From JACJXF01 sp964349045 (GTDB lineage: Bacteria; Bacteroidota; Bacteroidia; Bacteroidales; GCA-2748055), in the NCBI GenBank assembly GCA_964349045.1, contig CAYGFI010000017.1, positions 1 through 45,857 of the forward strand: 45,857 nt of DNA, in the 5' to 3' direction. Position numbers and translations under genes: made by a program. This document shows positions 16,457 through 24,376 of this stretch, in pieces; position 1 is the first letter of the stretch; each line of letters begins with the position of its first letter. Under the pieces are notes generated by a model, which was not told the DNA's origin, searched no databases, and saw nothing but the letters and a program-made list of their open reading frames with translations.

Positions 16457-17836
16457 CTATATGGGTTTGGAATATGTCTGGACCTTCAACTGATATTCCT
16501 TGTCGAGAGAGGCTGCAATATTTCGGATAAAAAGTGTTCCTTTTTCGGTAACCTCAATTACATCGGATGTATAACGTATCAGGCCATCAACCAAAAATTC
16601 ATTTAAAGCAGTCTTGTCTGATTTCACTGCCTTTTTTAGTTCCGGAACCGAAATATTCTGCATTTCAGCAATTTGTGAAAAACTGATTTTTTTATTGCAC
16701 ATCAGTTCCGTAATTACTTCGCGGGTAAGGATTTGATCGCCGGAGAGTATATAACCTCTTTCCACAGGAAGTCTTCCCTGATTTACTGAAGAGTTATACG
16801 CGCTGATCTCTTTTAAATTCTGGGAATATCCCTGTTCAAGCTGACTTATTGCAGAAACGCCGAATGCATATACCTGCCCGGTAGTGCGACGCGTACAATA
16901 ACCCTGGAAATTCCTGTGAAGGTTTCCCTCATTAACAGCCAGAAACAGATCATCAGTTGGCAACACAAAGTGATCCAGACCAATGGGCTGGTAGCCTGCC
17001 TCTTTCAGCATCTGATAGCCGGAAAGGAACATCTGCATTTTGTCTTCAGGTGTAGGTAGTCCTCTTTTCTCAAGGATCACCTGGTGTTTTTTAACCCAGG
17101 GTACATGTGCATAGGAGAATGTTACCAGCCTGTCGGGTCTGATCTGAATCGCCTGCTCAATTGTTTTTGAAAATGAGGAGACAGTCTGACCGGGTAAACC
17201 ATAAATAAAATCGAAATTCACATTGATATCCTCTCCTGCTGTTTTCAGGTAACGGAATAACTCGTCAGGAGGAATTGCAGAGGGCTGCCGGTTTACCAGT
17301 TTCAGAATGTTATTATCAAAATCCTGGATCCCTATACTAAACCGGTTAAAACCTGCTGCTATTAATTTATCGATATATCGGGTATCAAGGTACGCGGGAT
17401 TGCATTCGATGGCAATTTCCGGTTTTTCCACAAGGGAAAACCTTGAAAACAAATATTCATTAAGACTTTCAATATAGCTAATATCCAGTGAGTTGGGTGT
17501 ACCGCCTCCGTAATGGATCTGGGTAACCTTCCTGTTTTTATCCAGATGTTGTGAAACCATCTCTATTTCTTTCCGGAGGGCTTCCATATAGGGCTTAATT
17601 AATTCCCCATTACCGATTGAACATGCGTTACATCCGCAATAATGACATATCTTTTTACAAAACGGGATATGTATGTACAAAGCCATGCTTTCAGGCTTTC
17701 TGTCGTTGGATTCTTTCAGCAACATAAGATAGTCACCTTCTGAAAAAGTTTCCGAAAACTGGTTTGCCGGGGGATAACTGGTGTATCGCGGCACCGGCAC
17801 ATTGTATTTATTAAGTAACTGATCAGAGATTTCCAT
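16457..17836 (-). CDS. hemN: Oxygen-independent coproporphyrinogen III oxidase
   Basis: A 459-residue radical SAM enzyme that decarboxylates coproporphyrinogen III to protoporphyrinogen IX without oxygen. The cluster motif is C60, C64, C67 plus C69 in IPFCKKICHYCGCN, the HemN-type CxxxCxxCxC. Together with the N-terminal PRYTSYPPANQFSE and the full length, this separates true HemN from HemW-like proteins. Other landmarks are YGGGTPNSL and FGVSAISQL. It overlaps the MFS gene by 14 bases and lies 4 bases before hemG, so the three are surely in one operon. Confidence 0.95.
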   Translation of the reverse strand: MEISDQLLNKYNVPVPRYTSYPPANQFSETFSEGDYLMLLKESNDRKPESMALYIHIPFCKKICHYCGCNACSIGNGELIKPYMEALRKEIEMVSQHLDKNRKVTQIHYGGGTPNSLDISYIESLNEYLFSRFSLVEKPEIAIECNPAYLDTRYIDKLIAAGFNRFSIGIQDFDNNILKLVNRQPSAIPPDELFRYLKTAGEDINVNFDFIYGLPGQTVSSFSKTIEQAIQIRPDRLVTFSYAHVPWVKKHQVILEKRGLPTPEDKMQMFLSGYQMLKEAGYQPIGLDHFVLPTDDLFLAVNEGNLHRNFQGYCTRRTTGQVYAFGVSAISQLEQGYSQNLKEISAYNSSVNQGRLPVERGYILSGDQILTREVITELMCNKKISFSQIAEMQNISVPELKKAVKSDKTALNEFLVDGLIRYTSDVIEVTEKGTLFIRNIAASLDKEYQLKVQTYSKPI

Positions 17837-19031
17837 ACTCTTTTTCCTTTGGAAGTGAATAAAATAATATACCGAAAGTTAACAAACACAGAAACACTTC
17901 GATGGTGAAGAGCCCGTTGTAACCTACTAAATCGCCAATTTTCCCGCTTGATACAGCAATTACAAGACTGCTTAAATGTGTGATTACAATCTGTGTGGTA
18001 AAGTCGGTTCCTTCCCTGCCTTTACGCACCATGTCCATCGATGTGGTGTAAATGGCAACCGTTGACAATCCGTATGACCCCCAGAGAAGGCCAATACCAA
18101 TATATAAAGCCGTTAATGAGGGAGTTGTTCGTGTCAGGAACCAAAACCATACAGCAGCGCTCAGGCTCATCAGTAAAAAGATGTGCATCGAAAATTTCCT
18201 TCCGGCTTTCCTGACGATAAATCCACCTGCCAGGGCAGATAATGCTCCAATTGAAGTACCAAAAATCCCGGACATAAAACCAATTTGTTTGACATTGTAT
18301 CCAAGATCTACCATGTAAGGTTTTAGCATAGTAAGTATTCCGATAATGCCGGAATAATAAAATACCAGGATCAGCACCCTCTTATGCTTCCCTTTTTCGG
18401 CGAAAAAGCGGAAAATATCTGCAAAGGTGACCCGCGGTTTAATTTCACCTTCGTTTCGGTTAGGCTTGCGATATAGCAATAAGGGCAGGATTGCAAAAAT
18501 TACAAAAGCTGACAATAATACCAGTAAATTGGTCCATCCAAAATAGTAGTAGGCAATTAAAAGCACACCGGTTCCAAAGAGACTTCCCACAAAACTGCCG
18601 GCCGACTGCATACTGTTGCCAAGGCTTCTTTCATCCACTTTTAACTGCAGAATGGCAAAAATATCAACAGCAATATCCTGGGTGGCTGATGCTACAAAAG
18701 CAAGAACCATGAAAATAATAATCAACTTAAAATCGGTCTGCAAATCAAACAATCCAATGCTTAAAATAACCAATGCATAGAATAACTCTGAAAATATAAT
18801 CAGTCCTCTTAGTTGTTTTGTGCTTTTTGCCCTGTTATCAATAAGAGGGGCCCACAGGAATTTAAGAATCCATGGCAACTTTATTAACTGAAGAAGTCCG
18901 ATTGATTCGAGGGAATACTTTTCCTGCCGCATGATCACCGGGATTACGGTAGAAAAAAAACTCATGGGTATAGATTGAGCAATGTATAAGCTGAATAATA
19001 CGGGAAACTTATGCCATGCTCTTTCTTTCAT
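17823..19031 (-). CDS. MFS carrier (AmpG/PAT-like) in the haem operon
   Basis: A 402-residue protein with about 12 membrane segments. The opening LYIAQSIPMSFFSTVIPVIMR and the stretch LIKLPWILKFLWAPLIDN are those of the AmpG/PAT branch of the major facilitator superfamily, whose known members carry muropeptides or acyl-CoA. There is no ampC, lytic or peptidoglycan-recycling gene beside it. It sits between a TonB receptor (3-base gap) and hemN (14-base overlap), so a tetrapyrrole or another haem-related cargo is more likely than muropeptide. Direction and substrate are inferences from context alone. Confidence 0.85.
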   Translation of the reverse strand: MKERAWHKFPVLFSLYIAQSIPMSFFSTVIPVIMRQEKYSLESIGLLQLIKLPWILKFLWAPLIDNRAKSTKQLRGLIIFSELFYALVILSIGLFDLQTDFKLIIIFMVLAFVASATQDIAVDIFAILQLKVDERSLGNSMQSAGSFVGSLFGTGVLLIAYYYFGWTNLLVLLSAFVIFAILPLLLYRKPNRNEGEIKPRVTFADIFRFFAEKGKHKRVLILVFYYSGIIGILTMLKPYMVDLGYNVKQIGFMSGIFGTSIGALSALAGGFIVRKAGRKFSMHIFLLMSLSAAVWFWFLTRTTPSLTALYIGIGLLWGSYGLSTVAIYTTSMDMVRKGREGTDFTTQIVITHLSSLVIAVSSGKIGDLVGYNGLFTIEVFLCLLTFGILFYSLPKEKEYGNL

Positions 19032-19034
19032 TAC

Positions 19035-21128
19035 CTAAAATTTTACTGATATATTCACACCAAATTGAGCCGGTTTTCCGGTTTGAACATATTGATTACC
19101 TAATGCTTCAAAATAAAAGGAGGCATATTCTGTATTTAACAGATTTTTGGACCAGATGTCAAATTGTAGTGATTTCCGGATAAAGGAGATCTTAGCGTCC
19201 AGTAAACCGTAATATGCCTGTTTTTGAGAGTTCTCTTCATCCCAGAATATCTTCCCGGCTCCACGGTACAATGCATTTATCCTGATATTGTCCAATACAG
19301 AAGAATTTTTAATCGTGAAAGTTTTACTTGCCTGGAGAGAGATCGTGTGACGGGGCACATAGGGTAAAAAATTATTATTATGGTTTAATGATGAATCAAC
19401 TATGTAGGATAGGAAAATTGCATTTGTATATCCGTATGCCACATTAAATTCATAACCTTTCATGGGAATTGTTTTTAATGATACCTCACCGCCTTTGCTT
19501 ACAGAATGACCGGCGTTTTTTAACATGGATCCTCTGCCACTCGGTACGGTCTGATAGATCTGCTGATTCTTCCAGTCGATATAAAAAAGCGCTACATCAG
19601 CATACAGATGGTTTTTGATGATTGGAGTTTTTACCCCAAATTCATAATTCCAGCTATATTCAGGATCGAACGTGAGATCTTCGGGACGTTCGAATGTTGA
19701 ATTAAATCCACCCGTTTTATATCCCCTGGCAACGACAACGTATAAATTACTATTCATTATTTTATAATTTATCGCTAATCGGGGGATTATTTCGATTGAT
19801 TTCAATGCAGGATAAACAGTATCAGCTAAATTTGCCTGTACTCCCCTGAGGTTCCGGTCATATTGATATTCGAGTAAATCCCGCTCCGAATCAAACCTTA
19901 TTCCTCCTGTAAGAGTAAGATTTTTGATAAGAAAATCTGCTATGCTTGACTGATGGAAAAATGCAAAACCATTTATCACATGATCATAGGTTTTTAAATA
20001 ACTTAGTTTCGAAGCATAAACATTTACATTTACTGCATTATCAAATGCCTGGTAAAATCCGTATCCGCCGAAAAGCCAGTTGTATTTTGAACTACCCTTT
20101 GATCTGACAACGATCTCCTGCGACAGCATATTCTGATTCTGCTCCTGGGAAATAAAATAAAGGGAGTCAGGAGTAAAATCCTGATCAATGTCCTGAATGT
20201 CGTCAAGATATTGAAATGAAGTGGTTGCCACCAGCTCATAATTGTTTCCGGAATACTTGATCAGTATGGCATCGGAGAATAAACTCCTGTCATAGGAACT
20301 GTATTGATTATAATTTATTTGTTCGGCAATATCTAAAGAGTCATTATATAGTGAATACGGGTAACCCCCCTGTTTGCTGAGCTCAAATCCGGCAATATTT
20401 TCAACAGAAAGCTTGTCTGAAATCTGATAAACCAGCCTGTTCCGAAAACCGTACGAATTAAGTTTATCCACCTGCTCTCCTGAAAAATGGTTGGTATAAA
20501 AACCATCATTGTGAAGGTAATTCAGAGCAAGGGAGTATCCGAATTTGTCATTTATTTTACCGTAATGTCCTCCATTTAGCGCATAGGACCCATAATTCCC
20601 TGCTGACATATTCACATGTGTTCCCTGGTACTCCATTGGGGACAGAGTAACAATATTAACTATTCCTCCCATGGTATTTCTGCCGAACATCGTCCCCTGC
20701 GGCCCGCGAAGTACTTCAATTTGCTTTATATCAAAAAAATCAAAATCAAAGGTTGCCTTTTCGAAATAAGGAACATAGTCAACATATAATCCGACAGAAG
20801 GAGAATTAATTCTTGAACCGATTCCTCTGATGTAAACCGGAGAAGTTAATTTGGATCCATAATCAGGCATGAAGAAATTTGGTGCAGTGGCCGATATTTC
20901 GTTTAGGGAGTGTATTTCATTTACCATAATACTTCCTTGAGAAATCAAAGATACGGAGGCCGGAATTGACTTAAAAGTTGCATTATCCTTTGAAGCTTTA
21001 ATTACAAATTCACCTAATTCAACCAGCCTTATTGTGCTGCTGTCAGTCACATCACCAGTTTCCTGTGCTTCTGCAGTTGAAATGCAGAATACAAGTAAAA
21101 AGAAAATATATATTAGTTGCTTTTTCAT
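19035..21128 (-). CDS. TonB-dependent outer-membrane receptor of the haem operon
   Basis: A 697-residue receptor with a signal peptide (LIYIFFLLVFCISTAEA), a plug domain (SIPASVSLISQGSI, YIRGIGSRINSPSVGLYVDYVPY, IEVLRGPQGTMFGRNTMGGIVNIVT) and a 22-strand-type barrel ending in a C-terminal phenylalanine (GVNISVKF). It lacks the N-terminal carboxypeptidase-like domain of SusC-type receptors, so it belongs to the siderophore/haem/cobalamin-type group. It is the first gene of the operon with an MFS carrier, hemN and hemG; uptake of a porphyrin or haem is therefore the favoured job. I do not see a diagnostic haem-binding motif such as FRAP/NPNL, so this rests on context. Confidence 0.9.
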   Translation of the reverse strand: MKKQLIYIFFLLVFCISTAEAQETGDVTDSSTIRLVELGEFVIKASKDNATFKSIPASVSLISQGSIMVNEIHSLNEISATAPNFFMPDYGSKLTSPVYIRGIGSRINSPSVGLYVDYVPYFEKATFDFDFFDIKQIEVLRGPQGTMFGRNTMGGIVNIVTLSPMEYQGTHVNMSAGNYGSYALNGGHYGKINDKFGYSLALNYLHNDGFYTNHFSGEQVDKLNSYGFRNRLVYQISDKLSVENIAGFELSKQGGYPYSLYNDSLDIAEQINYNQYSSYDRSLFSDAILIKYSGNNYELVATTSFQYLDDIQDIDQDFTPDSLYFISQEQNQNMLSQEIVVRSKGSSKYNWLFGGYGFYQAFDNAVNVNVYASKLSYLKTYDHVINGFAFFHQSSIADFLIKNLTLTGGIRFDSERDLLEYQYDRNLRGVQANLADTVYPALKSIEIIPRLAINYKIMNSNLYVVVARGYKTGGFNSTFERPEDLTFDPEYSWNYEFGVKTPIIKNHLYADVALFYIDWKNQQIYQTVPSGRGSMLKNAGHSVSKGGEVSLKTIPMKGYEFNVAYGYTNAIFLSYIVDSSLNHNNNFLPYVPRHTISLQASKTFTIKNSSVLDNIRINALYRGAGKIFWDEENSQKQAYYGLLDAKISFIRKSLQFDIWSKNLLNTEYASFYFEALGNQYVQTGKPAQFGVNISVKF

Positions 21129-21181
21129 AGAAATTTAGTTTATATATTAACTCTTGAATAGAATTTTTTATCCGTACAAAT

Positions 21182-21228
21182 TCTGTTTTAACAGATTATT
21201 CAAAAAAATGGAATTATACAGAATCTGT
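21182..21228. promoter_or_regulatory. Paired operator-like palindromes upstream of the haem operon
   Basis: TCTGTTTTAACAGA (21182-21195) is a perfect inverted repeat with 6-base arms, and ACAGAATCTGT (21218-21228) is another with 5-base arms. Both use the same half-site TCTGT/ACAGA. They lie 54-100 bases upstream of the receptor start with centres about 34 bases apart, close to whole helical turns. This looks like a dimeric regulator's binding region, such as a CRP/FNR-type or metal/haem-sensing factor, but the regulator is not identified. Confidence 0.4.
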
Positions 21229-21303
21229 GATTAAAATCAGCCGCAGATTATTCACTAGTTGTTGATATTATTGCTATAATGCCCTAAGGGTTACGATTTA
21301 AAC

Positions 21304-21336
21304 CGGTAATCATTTATTAGAAAAATGCTATTACCG
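21304..21336 (-). terminator. Possible terminator after the small membrane protein
   Basis: CGGTAAT (21304-21310) and ATTACCG (21330-21336) form a 7-base stem around a 19-base loop that can pair further with a bulge. On the minus strand it follows the small gene ending at 21408 by about 70 bases. There is no strong T run, so this is a weak call. Confidence 0.25.
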
Positions 21337-21407
21337 ATTCTTTCTAAATGGGTAAAAAACCTTTTTTGAACAGGCATAAAAGTGGTAATCAAACCGGATA
21401 AGCTGCT

Positions 21408-21758
21408 CTATCCCAGAGAAGGCGGGGGCCTTGAGAATAAATCAAATGCAAATAAATGAGAACATGTTTTTCTTTCTGAAATAACATGAGGTGAAATTTT
21501 CAAAAGCTTATATAAAGGTGCCTCTGGCTTTAAAGTGGAGGCGACAACCTGATTAAGTAGAATTGACCGGTGGTAAACAAATGTATTTTCCTCCAGGCTT
21601 GCTTCTTCGTCTTTAACAAACACCTCTTTCAATTCCGGAAGACTTTCATTTTCAATAACCCGCGGTTTATTGAGAGCGTAGGCTCCAAAATATAAAAGGT
21701 AGAAGAATGCCATTATCAATACCGGCGCTCCTGCGAAAAATGAACTGAAGAAAAACAT
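21408..21758 (-). CDS. Small single-pass membrane protein of unknown function
   Basis: Starting at ATG 21758 the product is 116 residues; a TTG at 21779 lies in a promoter-like TTAATTTG and is less likely. An N-terminal membrane helix (VLIMAFFYLLYFGAYAL) is followed by an acidic stretch (ENESLPELKEVFVKDEEASLEEN) and ends HLFAFDLFSRPPPSLG. I do not recognise the family. Small anchored proteins with proline-rich tails occur beside metal and TonB transport genes, but that is only a loose resemblance. It lies 65 bases after the LysM glucosaminidase gene and upstream of the haem receptor on the same strand, and it could belong to either unit. Confidence 0.55.
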   Translation of the reverse strand: MFFFSSFFAGAPVLIMAFFYLLYFGAYALNKPRVIENESLPELKEVFVKDEEASLEENTFVYHRSILLNQVVASTLKPEAPLYKLLKISPHVISERKTCSHLFAFDLFSRPPPSLG

Positions 21759-21823
21759 CTGTTTAAAATTGAGCTGCAAATTAAAGCATTAAATCTTTAG
21801 AAATGAAATTTATATGCTACTAT

Positions 21824-22843
21824 TTACTTATCAAATTCAAATCTCAATTCGCTTTCATCTTCTTCCGCTTCAGGTCTGACCCGCTTCTTTTTCTCAACCT
21901 GTGGTTTTGGACCGGAGATTTGCTTTCTCAATGAAATTTTATCTCCAGTTTTAGGTTCAGTACCCGGGACCAGGAGATTTTTGCTGTATAATTTGTCCAG
22001 TTTAACACCATAAATCTGCGAAATCTGCATCATTGACTCCCCTTCCTTCACAGTGTGCCATGAATTACCGGCTTCCGCCTTGTTCCTCTTGGGCTGAAGA
22101 TATATTACCTGGCCGACTTTCAATTCCTGATCCCTCGCCAGATCATTGTACTTATAAATCTCAAAAGGCAAAAGATCAAACTCTTCCTGCAAAGTTCTGA
22201 AATTATCATCCTGCTCTACGATAATATATTTTATACGGTTTCTTTCTAAAACTTTTTTCCCTGCTGTTATCCCGGCCGATTTATCTTCTGCTATTTTCTT
22301 TTGCCTCTGCTTACCGGCCTGTGAAGCCCCACTCAGATCATACTGGTGTAGATTATTCTCTTCAATCAGGCTGATAAGTTTTTCCGCGTAAGTTGGACTT
22401 GTTGCATAACCGGCCTTTTTCAGGCCTTTTGCCCATCCTTTGTAATCGGTCATATCCAGTTCAAACAGGAAACTATACCTTGAACCGCTCATCAAAAAAT
22501 CAGAATGATCCTGATACGACTCATAAACTGAATTATATTTTCTGAAGCATTCCCCTTTCCTGTCATCATCATGATAAATAGCCGGCCCCTTCCAATTGCT
22601 ATGACATTTGATCCCAAAATGATTATTAGCTTTTCTTGCCAGAGTGGAATTTCCATTATCCGATTCAAGGATTCCCTGTGCCAGAGTGATACTGGCGGGG
22701 ACTCCACTTCTTAACATTTCTTTTATTGCCAGATCCTTATAATTTTCAATATACGTCCTGCGGGATTCCTGTGCCGGATTCCGGGCATTTGTAAAAAGAG
22801 ATATAAAGCAAAGTGAAATAAGTATATAGGTTTTAGCAGGCAT
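21824..22843 (-). CDS. Exported glucosaminidase with C-terminal LysM domains
   Basis: The start is set at ATG 22843 (339 residues, signal peptide TYILISLCFISLFTNA). The TTG at 22870 overlaps a promoter box and is rejected. The catalytic domain is of the GH73/glucosaminidase type: PASITLAQGILESDNGNSTLARKANNHFGIKC carries the conserved glutamate in ILES, and KAGYATSPTYAEKLISLIE closes it. After a basic linker come two LysM repeats (YIIVEQDDNFRTLQEEFDLLPFEIYKYNDL and WHTVKEGESMMQISQIYGVKLDKLYSKN), which bind peptidoglycan. The role is cleavage of N-acetylglucosaminyl bonds in the cell wall during growth or division. The tail is rich in lysine and glutamate. Confidence 0.9.
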   Translation of the reverse strand: MPAKTYILISLCFISLFTNARNPAQESRRTYIENYKDLAIKEMLRSGVPASITLAQGILESDNGNSTLARKANNHFGIKCHSNWKGPAIYHDDDRKGECFRKYNSVYESYQDHSDFLMSGSRYSFLFELDMTDYKGWAKGLKKAGYATSPTYAEKLISLIEENNLHQYDLSGASQAGKQRQKKIAEDKSAGITAGKKVLERNRIKYIIVEQDDNFRTLQEEFDLLPFEIYKYNDLARDQELKVGQVIYLQPKRNKAEAGNSWHTVKEGESMMQISQIYGVKLDKLYSKNLLVPGTEPKTGDKISLRKQISGPKPQVEKKKRVRPEAEEDESELRFEFDK

Positions 22844-22867
22844 ATTTGTTGTTTTCCAATTAAGGAA

Positions 22868-22875
22868 CAAAGTTA
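22868..22875 (-). promoter_or_regulatory. Bacteroidota -7 promoter box for the glucosaminidase gene
   Basis: On the minus strand the sequence is TAACTTTG, a full TAnnTTTG match, 24 bases before ATG 22843. It contains the TTG that would open the longer frame and so argues for the ATG start. Confidence 0.5.
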
Positions 22876-23097
22876 TATGAACAAACGGGATGTTTCTGAT
22901 AAAATTACTAACAGTTGTTAGTCCTGACGCGTAACATGCAACACGTAACGCGGTTAAGGAAAGACAATAAACTAAATCCTTATTACAGGTTTCTTGTTGC
23001 GAGACACCTGTCAGGTTTTAATCCTTTCCTCCAGAGCAACAGCAATGATTTTGATAATTCCCAAACTTTTACTTATTTGGTACCACATTACCCTGCC

Positions 23098-23574
23098 ATG
23101 ATAAAAAAACGGATCCTGATAGAAATTACCGAAGCCCAAAGTCTGCACGAGCTATCTGAAACAGATCAAATGTTGGTAAAAAAGGCCAGGGATATTGTAA
23201 CAAAAGCCTATGCTCCTTATTCTGGTTTTAGCGTTGGAGCTGCTGTATTACTCGAAAATGGTGAAGTCATCACAGGAAATAATCAGGAGAATGCTGCCTA
23301 CCCTTCCGGTATATGCGCGGAAAGAACTGCAGTGTTTTATGCCGGCGCACAATTTCCAGGTGTTGCGATACGTACCATTGTTATTGCAGCAAGCTTTAAA
23401 GGACATTTTACCAGGCAACCAGCCTATCCCTGTGGCGCATGTCGCCAGGTATTACTCGAAGCCCGCAATAGAACAGGCAAAGAGATGAAAGTGATTCTTG
23501 TGAGTGAAGAGAAAATCGAGATTATAAACGATGTTCGGGATCTTTTACCGATGCCTTTTGAGAACCTTGATTAG
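23098..23574 (+). CDS. cdd: Cytidine deaminase
   Basis: The start is set at ATG 23098 (158 residues); the open frame extends upstream to 22915 but that part has no family resemblance. The enzyme hydrolyses cytidine and deoxycytidine to uridine forms for pyrimidine salvage. The zinc site is complete: C73 and the catalytic E75 in GICAERTA, and C112 and C115 in PCGACRQVL. YAPYSGFSVGAAVLLENG is the usual substrate-side motif. The length fits the homotetrameric type, with an N-terminal extension of about 20 residues. It is a single gene between divergent and convergent neighbours, followed by a terminator-like repeat. Confidence 0.93.
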   Translation: MIKKRILIEITEAQSLHELSETDQMLVKKARDIVTKAYAPYSGFSVGAAVLLENGEVITGNNQENAAYPSGICAERTAVFYAGAQFPGVAIRTIVIAASFKGHFTRQPAYPCGACRQVLLEARNRTGKEMKVILVSEEKIEIINDVRDLLPMPFENLD

Positions 23575-23595
23575 TGAACAAAAGCTTAAATGCAG

Positions 23596-23642
23596 AACCG
23601 CGCCTGGCAGAACGCGATGACTCAAAGGGAATGCGGTTTTTC
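23596..23642 (+). terminator. Terminator-like repeat after cdd
   Basis: AACCGC (23596-23601) pairs with GCGGTT (23633-23638), followed by TTTC, 22 bases after the cdd stop. The flanks GCAGAA-CCGC and CAAAGGGAATGCGGTTTTT match the consensus of the copies at 73-197 (GCAGAAACCGC and CAAGGGGAACGCGGTTTTT), in the same orientation relative to the gene. It is therefore probably a third, diverged member of that family. Confidence 0.5.
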
Positions 23643-23698
23643 TTGCTTTCTGATCCATACCCTGGTGTCTTTGCACCTTAATATTTCAACTTTAGTTT

Positions 23699-24376
23699 TC
23701 AGGTAAAAAAACGGAAAAGATCATTTTCCGGTGCAGGAGCCTCAACGAAAATCTCTTTCTTTGAAATTGGGTGAATCAACCGGATACTTCTTGAATGGAG
23801 ACTGATGCCTCCGTTTTTATTTGATCGTGGAAAGCCGTATTTCAAATCACCTTTGATCGGGCAACCAATGAACGCAAGCTGCGCCCTGATCTGATGATGC
23901 CTTCCCGTGTGTAATTCTATTTCAAGCAGATAATAATTATCTGACTTACCTTTTACGCGATAACTCAAACTGGCAGGTTTGGAATCTTTAACCTCTTTGG
24001 TATGAATGTATGCTTTATTTTTCCTGCTATCGCGGCTTAAAAAATGTTCAAGTAAGGCCTCCTCCTTCTCCGGCTTTTCTTTAACGATGGCCCAGTAAAT
24101 TTTTTGGATTTCCCGGTTCTGAAACATCTCATTCATCCGGGCCAGGGCTTTGCTCGTTTTGGTAAAAACAACCGCGCCGCTTACCGGTCTGTCGATTCGA
24201 TGCACAACCCCAAGATACACGTTACCCGGCTTTTGATCCCTTTCCTTAATAAAAGCTTTGATCTGCTGCTCCAGTGATTCATCCCCGGTCTTATCCTCCT
24301 GGACAATATCCGAGACGCCCTTATTCACAATGAGAAGATGGTTGTCTTCGTATAAGATATCCGGGGATTGGGACAT
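23699..24376 (-). CDS. RluA-family RNA pseudouridine synthase
   Basis: A 225-residue enzyme that isomerises uridine to pseudouridine in RNA. The catalytic aspartate is D62 in VVHRIDRPVSG, and DNHLLIVNKGVSDIVQ, LEIELHTGRHHQIRAQLAFIGCPIKGDLKYG complete the RluA fold. There is no N-terminal S4 domain, so it is one of the short members, closer to RluA/TruC than to RluC/RluD. Its RNA target is not evident. The start codon overlaps the panB stop by one base (TAATG), so the two genes are translationally coupled. Confidence 0.9.
   Translation of the reverse strand: MSQSPDILYEDNHLLIVNKGVSDIVQEDKTGDESLEQQIKAFIKERDQKPGNVYLGVVHRIDRPVSGAVVFTKTSKALARMNEMFQNREIQKIYWAIVKEKPEKEEALLEHFLSRDSRKNKAYIHTKEVKDSKPASLSYRVKGKSDNYYLLEIELHTGRHHQIRAQLAFIGCPIKGDLKYGFPRSNKNGGISLHSRSIRLIHPISKKEIFVEAPAPENDLFRFFT

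Noticed and set aside
17823..19031. AmpG muropeptide permease
   Set aside because: The fold fits AmpG/PAT but there are no beta-lactamase, AmpD or muropeptide genes, and the gene is embedded in a haem operon; the name would mislead.
22915..23097. Longer cytidine deaminase start with 61 extra residues
   Set aside because: The extra N-terminal part has no family resemblance and includes noncoding-looking repeats (CGCGTAAC, CACGTAAC); ATG 23098 gives the usual enzyme length.
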